A stretch of 64,000 nucleotides of DNA from Geitlerinema sp. PCC 7407 (GTDB taxonomy: Bacteria > Cyanobacteriota > Cyanobacteriia > PCC-7407): assembly GCF_000317045.1 (NCBI RefSeq), contig NC_019703.1:3542934-3606933 (forward strand). Direction: 5' to 3'. Of this stretch, positions 57,375 to 64,000 are shown piece by piece. Below the pieces are notes generated by a model, which made no database searches, was not told where the DNA came from, and worked only from the letters and a program-made list of their open reading frames with translations. A program made the translations under genes and the position numbers. Position 1 is the first letter of the stretch, and each line of letters opens with the position of its first letter.

Positions 57375-58259
57375 ATGGATGAGGCTTCTTCAAGCCAGGG
57401 GGCATTTTCTCCCTGGCGTTTTCGCGACCATACCTTTACCTGGGGTCAGCGAACCTACCTGATGGGCGTCCTGAACGTGACGCCGGACAGCTTCAGCGAC
57501 GGGGGACAGTATCACTCCGTCGAGCTGGCGACCCAGCACGCGCGCCAGATGATCGCTGACGGGGCGGACATTCTGGATTTGGGCGGCCAGTCGACGCGGC
57601 CCAATGCCGAGGTAGTGTCGCTGGACGAAGAGCTTAATCGCATCCTGCCGGTGATCGAGAAGGTGCGCCAGGAGTCCTCGATTCCGATTTCGGTGGATAC
57701 GACGCGGGCGACGGTGGCTCGGGCGGCGATCGCCGCGGGCGCCGACATCGTCAATGACGTTTCGGGGGGCACCTTCGATCCGGCGATGCTAGCGGTCGTG
57801 GCCGAGATCGAAGCGCCCCTGATGGTGATGCACCTGCGGGGCACGCCCAAAACCATGCAGCAGCTCACCCACTACGACGACTTGATCGGGGAAATTTGTC
57901 AGTTTCTGGGCGATCGCGTTCAGGCTGCTCTTGGTGCTGGGATTCCCCAGAGCCGCATCGTGGTGGATCCAGGCATCGGCTTTGCCAAAACCTTCGAGCA
58001 GAATTTAGAAATCCTGCGCCAGACCTCAGCATTCCGGTCCCTAGGCTGCCCGGTGCTGATCGGGCCGTCTCGCAAAAGCTTCATTGGTCACATTTTGCAG
58101 CAGCCCGACCCCCAGCAGCGGGTCTGGGGCACTGCCGCCGCCTGCTGCGCGGCGATCGCTGGCGGAGCAGATATCCTGCGGGTCCACGACGTCGCCGCCA
58201 TGCGGGATGTGTGCCGGGTAGCCGATGCCCTCTGGCGATCGCCCCACCCAGCGGCCTAG
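57375..58259 (+). CDS. folP: Dihydropteroate synthase
   Basis: 294 residues. Condenses p-aminobenzoate with hydroxymethyl-dihydropterin pyrophosphate in folate synthesis (the sulfonamide target). Motifs: MGVLNVTPDSFSDGG, DILDLGGQSTRPN, SVDTTRATVARAA, VNDVSGGTFDP, DPGIGFAKT and the sulfonamide/pABA-binding GPSRKSFIG. The ATG at 57375 follows an AT-rich leader. folC, another folate gene, lies 5 kb downstream on the same strand. It converges on the SPFH gene with only 4 bp between the stops. Confidence 0.97.
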   Translation: MDEASSSQGAFSPWRFRDHTFTWGQRTYLMGVLNVTPDSFSDGGQYHSVELATQHARQMIADGADILDLGGQSTRPNAEVVSLDEELNRILPVIEKVRQESSIPISVDTTRATVARAAIAAGADIVNDVSGGTFDPAMLAVVAEIEAPLMVMHLRGTPKTMQQLTHYDDLIGEICQFLGDRVQAALGAGIPQSRIVVDPGIGFAKTFEQNLEILRQTSAFRSLGCPVLIGPSRKSFIGHILQQPDPQQRVWGTAAACCAAIAGGADILRVHDVAAMRDVCRVADALWRSPHPAA

Positions 58260-58263
58260 CGCC

Positions 58264-59127
58264 TCACACGCTTGAGCCGTTGCCACCCGCGCCGCCGGGG
58301 GGCGGATTGGTGCCGCCGCCGCCCCCCCGGGCCGGATCGCGCAGCAGCTCTTCGAGGGCCTCATTGAGCGCCTTCGGATCCATAAAGAGAATCTTGGAGT
58401 TGGGGCTCTCGCTCAGGCGGTAGTTGCCATCCACATAGCGCTGAGCCACCAGGTATTGCAGGACTTCCCGGCTATTGCCGTGGTTTTCCAGGGCGCGGGC
58501 GATCAGGCGCAGCGCCTCGACGGTGCCCTCCGCCTCCGAAATGGCCGCCTGCTTTTTGCCCTCCGCTTCGAGGATGGCGGCCCGCTTTTCACTCACGGCG
58601 GCCCGCTCCTTTTCGAGGGAGTCGAGCACGGTTTTAGCCGGCTTAATGTCTTTGACCTCCACTCGCGTCACCTCCACGCCCCACTTGCGAGTGGAGACCG
58701 CCAGCTGGGCCAGCAGTTCGCGGTTAATCTCTGCCCGCGAGGCGTAGGTGGCTTCTAGCTCCATCTGACCGATCGAAGATCGGAGCATCGTCAGGGCCAA
58801 GTCCGCGATCGCCCGCTCGATGTCATCAACCTTGTAGTAGGCGCTTTCTAGATCGAGGATTTTCCAGAAAATCACCGCGTCCGCTTCCAGGGAAACGTTG
58901 TCTTTGGTGATGGCCTTCTGGGGCGGCACGTCCAGCACCTGCTCTCGGGTTGTCGCTTCCCACACAATCGTGTCCAAGATCGGCACGATGAAATTCAGCC
59001 CCGGTTTGAGGGTCCGCTTGTAGCGTCCCAAGCGCTCTACCAGGGCCTGGTAGCCTTCATTAATGATGGTGACTGAGCCGACGATGTAGCCGAGAATCAG
59101 CAGACAGAGAACAGCAATGTAAATCAC
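58264..59127 (-). CDS. SPFH/Band 7 membrane protein (stomatin-like)
   Basis: 287 residues. One N-terminal membrane helix (IYIAVLCLLILGYIVGSVTIINEG) is followed by the SPFH domain: ALVERLGRYKRTLKPGLNFIVPILDTI, REQVLDVPPQKAITKDNVSLEADAVIFWKI, MLRSSIGQMELE, then a long charged coiled-coil (LDSLEKERAAVSEKRAAILEAEGKKQAAISEAEG) typical of oligomerising stomatins/HflK-like proteins. The C-terminus is Gly/Pro-rich. The GTG at 59127 was chosen because AGGAGA lies 8 bases upstream and it coincides with the membrane helix; the open frame to 59274 adds 49 unrelated residues. The usual NfeD-type partner is not adjacent. Confidence 0.9.
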   Translation of the reverse strand: MIYIAVLCLLILGYIVGSVTIINEGYQALVERLGRYKRTLKPGLNFIVPILDTIVWEATTREQVLDVPPQKAITKDNVSLEADAVIFWKILDLESAYYKVDDIERAIADLALTMLRSSIGQMELEATYASRAEINRELLAQLAVSTRKWGVEVTRVEVKDIKPAKTVLDSLEKERAAVSEKRAAILEAEGKKQAAISEAEGTVEALRLIARALENHGNSREVLQYLVAQRYVDGNYRLSESPNSKILFMDPKALNEALEELLRDPARGGGGGTNPPPGGAGGNGSSV

Positions 59128-59305
59128 AAATGCTCTCCTAGAAGGCGATCGCACCGCTTGGGGCCGCGCAAATTGGCCAGAGGAACCCCTCGCCGCAGAG
59201 CGCACGCCAAGCTGTACCCAGTCTAGTCCTGTCTCGCCTCCTTGATGGCACTTCTGGCCGAAAAGCTCGGCCAATCGCGCTTCATTGGGGCTTTTTAAGG
59301 GCCTT

Positions 59306-61012
59306 TTAGGGGCGATCGCCCAGAGAGGCCAGGTCGAGCCACTCCGTCAGGGTCGCCGACAGCTCCGTGCCCAGGCGCAGCGGCACTTCGGCCGTCGAGA
59401 GGGACTGGGCATAGGCCGGGGTCAAAAAGGGCTCATAGCGCTTCGCCTGAGACGTCTGCTGCTGCACAAAGGCAAGACTCAGACCCCGCACGCTCTGGCG
59501 CAGGGCCTCCATCTCGGGGCCGCGCCGCTCCTTGGCAAACAGGGGCGTCTGCAAAGCAGCGTTCGTCGGATCCCCCACGCTCAGGTGCGTCGCGCCCACC
59601 GCCACCAGCAAGTACTTGGGCTCGGGCAGCGCCTGGAAGGGCCGCAGCTGCTGGGTCAGGGCCGGGGTAAAGGCGTCATCGGTACTGGTCAGAATCAGGG
59701 TCGGCGTCGTCACGCGGCTGAGCCCCGTCTTTCCAAAAATCTGGCCGACGGAGGGGTTCAGGGCGATCGCCTGCTGCACGCGATCGTCTTGGAGGTCATA
59801 CTCGCCATCCGGGAGCCGCGCCGCAATGCACTGCAGCAGCCCCGACAAATCTTGGCCGAGGGTGCCGCTCGTTTCTGCGCAGGTCTGCCGCAGCGCCCCC
59901 AAGTCCAGCTTCGCGCCCGCCAGGGCCAGGGCCGTGTAGCCACCGAAGGAATGGCCGATCACCGTTACCTGGTCGGTGTTGATCTTGTTTTGGAGGGCTC
60001 CGGCCTGGCGATTGATCGTTTCGAGCTGATCGAGCAGGAAGCTGACATCGCGGGGCCGCTCGATAAATTCTTGAGGGGCCATCAGTCCTTCGACCTGCCC
60101 CTGGAGCAAGCGCCCCAGAGAGGCGCCGTTGATGGCAGCGGCATTACTGCCGGGGTGCTCGAGGGCCGCCACCGTGAAGCCGTGGGAGGCGAGGTGCTGA
60201 GCCAAGTAGGCCAAAAAGGTTTTGTCAGAGCCGAGGCCGTGGGACATCACCACCAGGGGGCCCTGGGTTTCTTCGGCCCAGTACAGGTCGACCGGAATCG
60301 TGCGATCGCGCTCAGCATCCTGCAAGGTCAGGGTGCGCTGCTGAACAGATTGGGAGCCTGGAGACGCAGGGTCCAGATCAGAAGCAATGGGGGTGTCTTT
60401 CACCGTCAGCTCTTCTTTGAGGAGGGCACTGAGGGCCTGACTCTGCCAGTAGGGCACGTTGAATTCGCTCACAGCGGCGATCGCCGCGCTGACATCTACG
60501 GTGAGCGTGTCCTCGGGGTAGCTCTTGATCAGATCCAGGGCGCTGAGGCCGTCGGCCTGGCGCGCGGCCAGGGCGATCGCCACCTGAAGCTGCTCTGGCT
60601 GCAGTCCCGGCACCACCAGATCCAGCAGTCGCCGCAGTCGCCGGTCCGCTTCGGAGCCTTTGATCCCCGACAAAATCTTGTCGCCCAGCAGCGGATCGAG
60701 ATTCAGGCGCTGATTGAGGGCCGTGCGCACTTCCCCAGTCAGAAAGGAGCTAAAGGGCTTGAGACTGGTCGGCACCTCGCCCGTCTTGGCAAAGCGCTCA
60801 AGGTCGGCCACCCGCACCACCTGCTGCAAAGGGCCAACCCGCACCACGATTTGCTCAGCTGCGGGGCTGGGAGTCATGGCGCCAGCCCCCAGGACCAGCA
60901 GGCCGCTGGCAACCCCTGCCAGCCCAAAACGATGAGTCCAGGCAACTTTTTTCTGAGCAGGCGATCGCCCGTCTCGCGGGTGGCGCTGTTTACCGGATAT
61001 CGGCCCTAGCAT
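59306..61012 (-). CDS. DUF1400 / alpha-beta hydrolase protein (PAF-acetylhydrolase-like)
   Basis: 568 residues from the ATG at 61012, which has GGGAGAAAG just upstream. The N-terminus has a basic region and a hydrophobic segment (FGLAGVASGLLVLGAGAMTPSPAAE), suggesting export or membrane anchoring. Residues ~50-190 form the DUF1400 domain seen in cyanobacteria (VRVGPLQQVVRVADLERFAKTGEVP...LDPLLGDKIL). The catalytic alpha/beta hydrolase domain follows: oxyanion region VVMSHGLGSDKTF, nucleophile GHSFGGYTALAL, acid TSTDDAFTP, His in GATHLS. A lipase or esterase acting in the periplasm is likely; the substrate is unknown. Confidence 0.9.
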   Translation of the reverse strand: MLGPISGKQRHPRDGRSPAQKKVAWTHRFGLAGVASGLLVLGAGAMTPSPAAEQIVVRVGPLQQVVRVADLERFAKTGEVPTSLKPFSSFLTGEVRTALNQRLNLDPLLGDKILSGIKGSEADRRLRRLLDLVVPGLQPEQLQVAIALAARQADGLSALDLIKSYPEDTLTVDVSAAIAAVSEFNVPYWQSQALSALLKEELTVKDTPIASDLDPASPGSQSVQQRTLTLQDAERDRTIPVDLYWAEETQGPLVVMSHGLGSDKTFLAYLAQHLASHGFTVAALEHPGSNAAAINGASLGRLLQGQVEGLMAPQEFIERPRDVSFLLDQLETINRQAGALQNKINTDQVTVIGHSFGGYTALALAGAKLDLGALRQTCAETSGTLGQDLSGLLQCIAARLPDGEYDLQDDRVQQAIALNPSVGQIFGKTGLSRVTTPTLILTSTDDAFTPALTQQLRPFQALPEPKYLLVAVGATHLSVGDPTNAALQTPLFAKERRGPEMEALRQSVRGLSLAFVQQQTSQAKRYEPFLTPAYAQSLSTAEVPLRLGTELSATLTEWLDLASLGDRP

Positions 61013-61277
61013 CGGCTTTCTCCCCTCCTCTGAGCACGTGAGACCTGCTCTATGAAGCAATTTTAGAAGCGTTGTTCCCTGGGGTCAGAGAGCGGCCCAA
61101 TCCGCAAATCACTGATCCCGATCACCCCTAATCATGAGCTTTATCAGCCTTTTGGGGGTATCGCCATCACGCCAAAGGCCCTTTGGTATCACCGGCTCGG
61201 CCCCCACTCCGTCACGGGAGAACGCCCACGCGTCGCCGATACTGAGTACATTCCAAACCTAATCTCGCCTTACTCAC

Positions 61278-61322
61278 GCAAAAGCCAGGGTCTAGCTACC
61301 ACACCGGAACCCTGGCTTTTGC
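61278..61322. terminator. Strong terminator-like hairpin in a divergent spacer
   Basis: Perfect 14-bp stem GCAAAAGCCAGGGT/ACCCTGGCTTTTGC with a 17-base loop. The A- and T-tracts make it work in both directions. It lies between the starts of two divergent genes (61012 minus, 61355 plus), not after any known gene. The remaining part of 61013-61354 shows no recognised gene. Confidence 0.7.
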
Positions 61323-61354
61323 CGAATCTCCAAGATGCCTCGGAGTCCATTTTT

Positions 61355-61741
61355 ATGATCTCAGATCCCGATTCCTTCGTCTCCCTTTCTGCCTCAGAAG
61401 GTCCACCCACCATGACTTATTCCCCGGCGATCGCCCCTTACCTCGACAACTTCGACACCTTGGTTGTGATGCCTTGCGGCGGTGTCGTGGGGGAGGGCGC
61501 CGACGCGTCAGAGACGCCAGCGGCGATCGCGCCCAGGGCAAACACGGGTGTCGAAGCATCAGCCCCAGGCCCCGATCGCGCTCAAGCCTGCGATCGCGCC
61601 TTGGATCGGCTCCTGCGCTTCTCGACGATTTTGCTGTTTGGGGCAGCGACCCTCTATCTGGTTGTCAATGTTCAGCGGCTCATGGAGCCGCCGACGCAGC
61701 CCCAGCCGAGTCCAGCCCAGCCTCACTCGCCGATGATGTGA
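61355..61741 (+). CDS. Small hypothetical protein with one membrane helix
   Basis: 128 residues from the ATG at 61355, which has GGAG nine bases upstream; an internal ATG at 61412 is an alternative. The first ~75 residues are polar and low in complexity. One membrane helix lies near the C-terminus (FSTILLFGAATLYLVVNVQRLM), followed by a Pro/Gln-rich tail. I recognise no family. Its 3' end overlaps the end of the convergent YjbQ gene by 19 bp. It begins 33 bp after the strong hairpin at 61278-61322. Confidence 0.5.
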   Translation: MISDPDSFVSLSASEGPPTMTYSPAIAPYLDNFDTLVVMPCGGVVGEGADASETPAAIAPRANTGVEASAPGPDRAQACDRALDRLLRFSTILLFGAATLYLVVNVQRLMEPPTQPQPSPAQPHSPMM

Positions 61742-62139
61742 ACCACCAGTTCCCGCGACTGACGGTGGCGACGATGCTCCCACAGGTACACGCCTTGCCA
61801 AGTCCCCAGCACCAAGCGTCCCTGAGCCACCGGGATCTGCTCTGACGTATGGGTCAAGGCCGTTCGAATATGGGCGGGCATGTCATCCGGTCCCTCGGTG
61901 CTGTGAACGTAGTGATTGCCCTCTGGGACCAGCTTGGCCAAAAAGTTTTCTAAGTCCACCAATACATCAGGGTCTGCATTTTCTTGAATAATCAAGCTCG
62001 CCGACGTGTGGCGCAGAAAGAGCGTGCACAGGCCCTGCTGAATCCCTGATTCAGCCACAACGGCCTCAATTTTTGAGGTGATTTTGACCAGAGACTGGCC
62101 GCTCGTGGACAGTCGAAGGCGCTGCTGATACTGTTTCAT
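61723..62139 (-). CDS. YjbQ-family protein (UPF0047)
   Basis: 138 residues. Compact beta-rich fold with the conserved C-terminal block GTWQGVYLWEHRRHRQSRELVVHIIGE and central GLCTLFLRHTSASLIIQENADPDVLVDLE and YVHSTEGPDDMPAHIRTALTHTSEQIPV, containing the conserved His residues. Some members have weak thiamine-phosphate synthase activity in vivo, but the real function is unsettled. The ATG at 62139 (MKQYQQRLRLST) is the family start; the open frame extends upstream to 62388 in an arginine-rich antisense-like run that is not part of the gene. It follows the 120-aa gene by 13 bp, so they form an operon. Confidence 0.93.
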   Translation of the reverse strand: MKQYQQRLRLSTSGQSLVKITSKIEAVVAESGIQQGLCTLFLRHTSASLIIQENADPDVLVDLENFLAKLVPEGNHYVHSTEGPDDMPAHIRTALTHTSEQIPVAQGRLVLGTWQGVYLWEHRRHRQSRELVVHIIGE

Positions 62140-62152
62140 CCAAAATCTTTGC

Positions 62153-62515
62153 TTAGGAATCGGCGCGATCGCCCTCACGGGCTGTCGGCTCTGGGTCGGC
62201 GACCGCCGCAGAGGTTTCTGGGTCTGGGGCTGATTGGGGGGCAGATTCACTAGAGGCGATCGCCTCCGAGCCAGCGTCCTCCGCAGCCACTCCCTCCGCT
62301 TCAGAGAGATTTTCTGCCAACTCCTCTGAAGCTTCCGGCGCTTCCGGCTCCAGCGTCTCGGCTTCTTGCTCCAGCCACGGCGAATCAAAGTGGTTCCACG
62401 GCAGAATCGGATTATTGGGCAGATTCTTGGTCAGAACCGTAATATTCGCAGGGTCAGGCTCTGGCAAGCGCAACTCCTGGGTGGAATCAGACGAGTTTAG
62501 GTCATGAGATCTCAT
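62153..62515 (-). CDS. Hypothetical acidic protein upstream of YjbQ
   Basis: 120 residues. The N-terminal ~48 residues look ordered and possibly conserved (LRLPEPDPANITVLTKNLPNNPILPWNHFDSPWLEQE); the rest is strongly acidic and Ala/Pro/Glu-rich (about one third Glu/Asp), so probably disordered. No membrane segment or signal peptide is seen. It ends 13 bp before yjbQ on the same strand, suggesting cotranscription and possibly a shared role. The family is not recognised. Confidence 0.6.
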   Translation of the reverse strand: MRSHDLNSSDSTQELRLPEPDPANITVLTKNLPNNPILPWNHFDSPWLEQEAETLEPEAPEASEELAENLSEAEGVAAEDAGSEAIASSESAPQSAPDPETSAAVADPEPTAREGDRADS

Positions 62516-62593
62516 GCATTCAGCCTGCCCGAGACAGTTCTTGGCGGGTGGGCGCTTCCTGATGCACCCTGGCCGCTCGTAGCCCCGCAGGCG

Positions 62594-63112
62594 CTACAGA
62601 ACGAAATAAGCGGCCAGAATGTGCAGCAAAATAACGACCGCAATCCCCCAAGTCGTATAGGCAGCATAGGCCAGGGACTGGGAAACATCATCAAGCCTCT
62701 GCTTGTTCGTATTATAGGTCTCCGCCAAATTGACCAGCATCTGTAGCTGGTAGTCCTGGGGGGAGAGGCGGAGGTACTTTTCCAGCAGGCGGCGATCCTC
62801 CAAGTTGGGGCTTACGGCCACTTGGCGCGGCAAAAAGGCGTTGATTAGCAGCGTAAAACTAATCGAAAATCCGACCGTTTCTGCCACGCTAAACAGACTC
62901 GGCTCGAAGACCAGTCGGGAAATGGTCAGGCTGGTCAGCAGGGCGCCGTTGGCCACGAACAGAATATTGAGCTTGGTGGTCAGGCTGTGCCCCTGATCCT
63001 TTTGTTCGGCCAGGACAAGGCGCACATCCTGGGCTGCCAGTTCGAGGGTGGTCAGGGAAAGTGCTTGAGAATCAGGCTCCGAGGCATCTGGAAGCGGATG
63101 AGGAGAGGTCAT
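62594..63112 (-). CDS. Integral membrane protein, three helices with cytoplasmic coil
   Basis: 172 residues. A polar N-terminus with a helix (LELAAQDVRLVLAEQKDQGHSLTTK) leads into two membrane helices (LNILFVANGALLTSLTISRLV and VGFSISFTLLINAFL). A cytoplasmic helical segment follows (NLEDRRLLEKYLRLSPQDYQLQMLVNLAETYNTNKQRLDDV) and a final helix (YAAYTTWGIAVVILLHILAAYFVL). The layout (helical stem, 'K.NILFVANGALL' turn, helix pair, cytoplasmic coil, last helix) resembles SLATT-type and Pycsar-effector-type membrane proteins, but there is no cyclase, NLR or other partner beside it. The family is not recognised with confidence. Start ATG at 63112. Confidence 0.65.
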   Translation of the reverse strand: MTSPHPLPDASEPDSQALSLTTLELAAQDVRLVLAEQKDQGHSLTTKLNILFVANGALLTSLTISRLVFEPSLFSVAETVGFSISFTLLINAFLPRQVAVSPNLEDRRLLEKYLRLSPQDYQLQMLVNLAETYNTNKQRLDDVSQSLAYAAYTTWGIAVVILLHILAAYFVL

Positions 63113-63323
63113 AGATCACCAAGGAAGGGGCGGGGGGGGAACCGTGGTGAGCCCTTGCCCAAGGCGCTCATCCGCAGAGTTGAGACAGCTTGGGAAGAAT
63201 GGCGGCTCAAGGGAGGACGCATTCAGGAGAAAATGACGGGGAGGCTGTTTTAGCGAGGCCACGAACCTGCTTCTTGCCCTCGTCTGGACCTGCTTTCTTA
63301 TTTATCGTCTAGATTTCGTCGCT

Positions 63324-64000
63324 GTGGTTGCACCGTCTTCTGAGCAAACTCTTTCGGCCATCGAGTCGCTGTTACAAAGCTTTGAACGGTTTGGGGTAGA
63401 CCTGGGGCTCGATCGCATTGTGCGGCTGCTCGAGCGCCTGGGCAATCCCCATCACCGAGTGCCCATTGTGCACGTGGCGGGCACCAATGGTAAGGGTTCG
63501 GTGTGCGCCTATGTGTCCTCGGTCCTGGGGGCTGCGGGGTATCGGGTCGGGCGCTATACGTCGCCCCACTTGGTGCACTGGTGCGAGCGAATTTGTCTAG
63601 ATGGTCAGGCGATCGCCCCGGAGGCGCTCTACGACGCGCTGTGCCAGGTGCAGGCGGCCATCGATCCAGCGAGCCCGACGCCGACGCAGTTTGAAGTGAT
63701 TACGGCGGCGGCCTGGCTATTTTTTGCCGAGCAGGCTGTGGATGTGGCGGTGATCGAGGTGGGGCTGGGAGGCCGCCTGGACGCCACGAATGTGTGCGAT
63801 CGCCCTCTCGTTAGCATTATTACACCGCTGAGCCTGGAGCACTGGCAGCGCCTAGGCCCCACCCTCAGCCACATTGCCTTCGAGAAGGCGGGCATTCTCA
63901 AGGCGGGGTGTCCAGGGGTGATCTCGCCCCAGGTGCCCGAGGCCCAGGCAGTCATCGAGGCCCAGGCCACCAAGGTCGGCGCGCCCTTGACCTGGGTGAC
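63324..64000 (+). CDS. folC: Folylpolyglutamate synthase / dihydrofolate synthase, N-terminal part (3' end outside window)
   Basis: The Mur-ligase-type enzyme that adds glutamate to dihydropteroate and folates. The ~225 residues visible include SFERFGVDLGLDRIVRLLERLGNP, the ATP-binding P-loop VHVAGTNGKGSVCAY, RYTSPHLVHWCERI, VAVIEVGLGGRLDATNV (metal/ATP site) and IAFEKAGILKAG. The gene runs out at the window edge. No ATG lies in phase at the conserved start; the GTG at 63324 is the best candidate and the true start is uncertain. folP, its pathway partner, lies 5 kb upstream on the same strand. The 63113-63323 spacer shows no other feature. Confidence 0.94.
   Translation, partial: MVAPSSEQTLSAIESLLQSFERFGVDLGLDRIVRLLERLGNPHHRVPIVHVAGTNGKGSVCAYVSSVLGAAGYRVGRYTSPHLVHWCERICLDGQAIAPEALYDALCQVQAAIDPASPTPTQFEVITAAAWLFFAEQAVDVAVIEVGLGGRLDATNVCDRPLVSIITPLSLEHWQRLGPTLSHIAFEKAGILKAGCPGVISPQVPEAQAVIEAQATKVGAPLTWV

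Noticed and set aside
58264-59274. 49-residue N-terminal extension of the SPFH protein
   Set aside because: The GTG at 59127 has a good AGGAGA site and begins at the membrane helix; upstream residues do not look like a real N-terminus.
62140-62388. Arg-rich N-terminal extension of the YjbQ frame
   Set aside because: It is antisense-frame reading of the overlapping 120-aa gene; YjbQ proteins begin at the Met at 62139.

Overview
The window is cyanobacterial chromosome. HIP1 octamers (GCGATCGC, usually as GGCGATCGCC) are scattered through genes and spacers. The genes include chlorophyll-synthesis enzymes (acsF, chlI), a split RNA polymerase beta' (rpoC1/rpoC2), a cytochrome b6 assembly factor (CCB1-like), a CrtD-type carotenoid desaturase, and several families known almost only from cyanobacteria and plastids (DUF2996, DUF3155, DUF3611, DUF1400). 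Coding DNA is moderately GC-rich. I cannot name the species; a filamentous Geitlerinema/Leptolyngbya-like strain would fit, but this is only a guess.

Layout. 1-8.7 kb: 3' end of thrC with a CysO-like sulfur carrier, DUF2996, an exported M48 peptidase, a TM2 protein, acsF, a cation antiporter and a 57-aa protochlorophyllide-reductase-domain protein. 8.8-11.2 kb: groES-groEL with promoter and CIRCE operator; the spacer between the two genes holds an insertion-element scar. 11.4-14.8 kb: two exported paralogous glycine-zipper proteins (one with SLH repeats) flanking about 1.5 kb that holds a 59-aa membrane protein and a candidate structured small RNA. 14.8-20.4 kb: a Hik2/CSK-like histidine kinase, a truncated tnpB, DUF3155, CCB1, a miniature IS200/IS605-derived element and a PadR regulator. 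20.4-31 kb: DUF3611, fructosamine kinase, M16 protease, crtD followed at 20 bp by a TPR/SPINDLY-type glycosyltransferase, a repeat-rich membrane protein, Hsp33, a second miniature element and an orphan omega-RNA-like tail. 31-45 kb: a stress protein and the housekeeping block hisD / rpsT-tatD-rpoB-rpoC1-rpoC2. 45-52 kb: dapB, a broken tnpB, and two consecutive CHASE2 receptors with different outputs (GGDEF-EAL and Ser/Thr kinase). 52-64 kb: chlI-ruvC, pnp, tpiA, folP, an SPFH protein, a DUF1400 hydrolase, a YjbQ protein, a small membrane protein and the 5' part of folC.

Most of the window is core metabolism and information processing (amino acids, folate, chlorophyll, transcription, RNA decay, chaperones). 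The accessory signal is low-level IS200/IS605 debris: two miniature elements sharing ends with a broken tnpB, a second tnpB fragment of a different type, an orphan guide-RNA-like tail and a scar inside groESL. I found no CRISPR array, tRNA, rRNA, prophage or obvious defence island. The candidates I consider most worth testing are the small RNA at 12.8 kb, the miniature-element family, the omega-RNA-like tail at 31.1 kb, the nested hairpin at 19.95 kb and the terminator-like hairpin in the divergent spacer at 61.3 kb.
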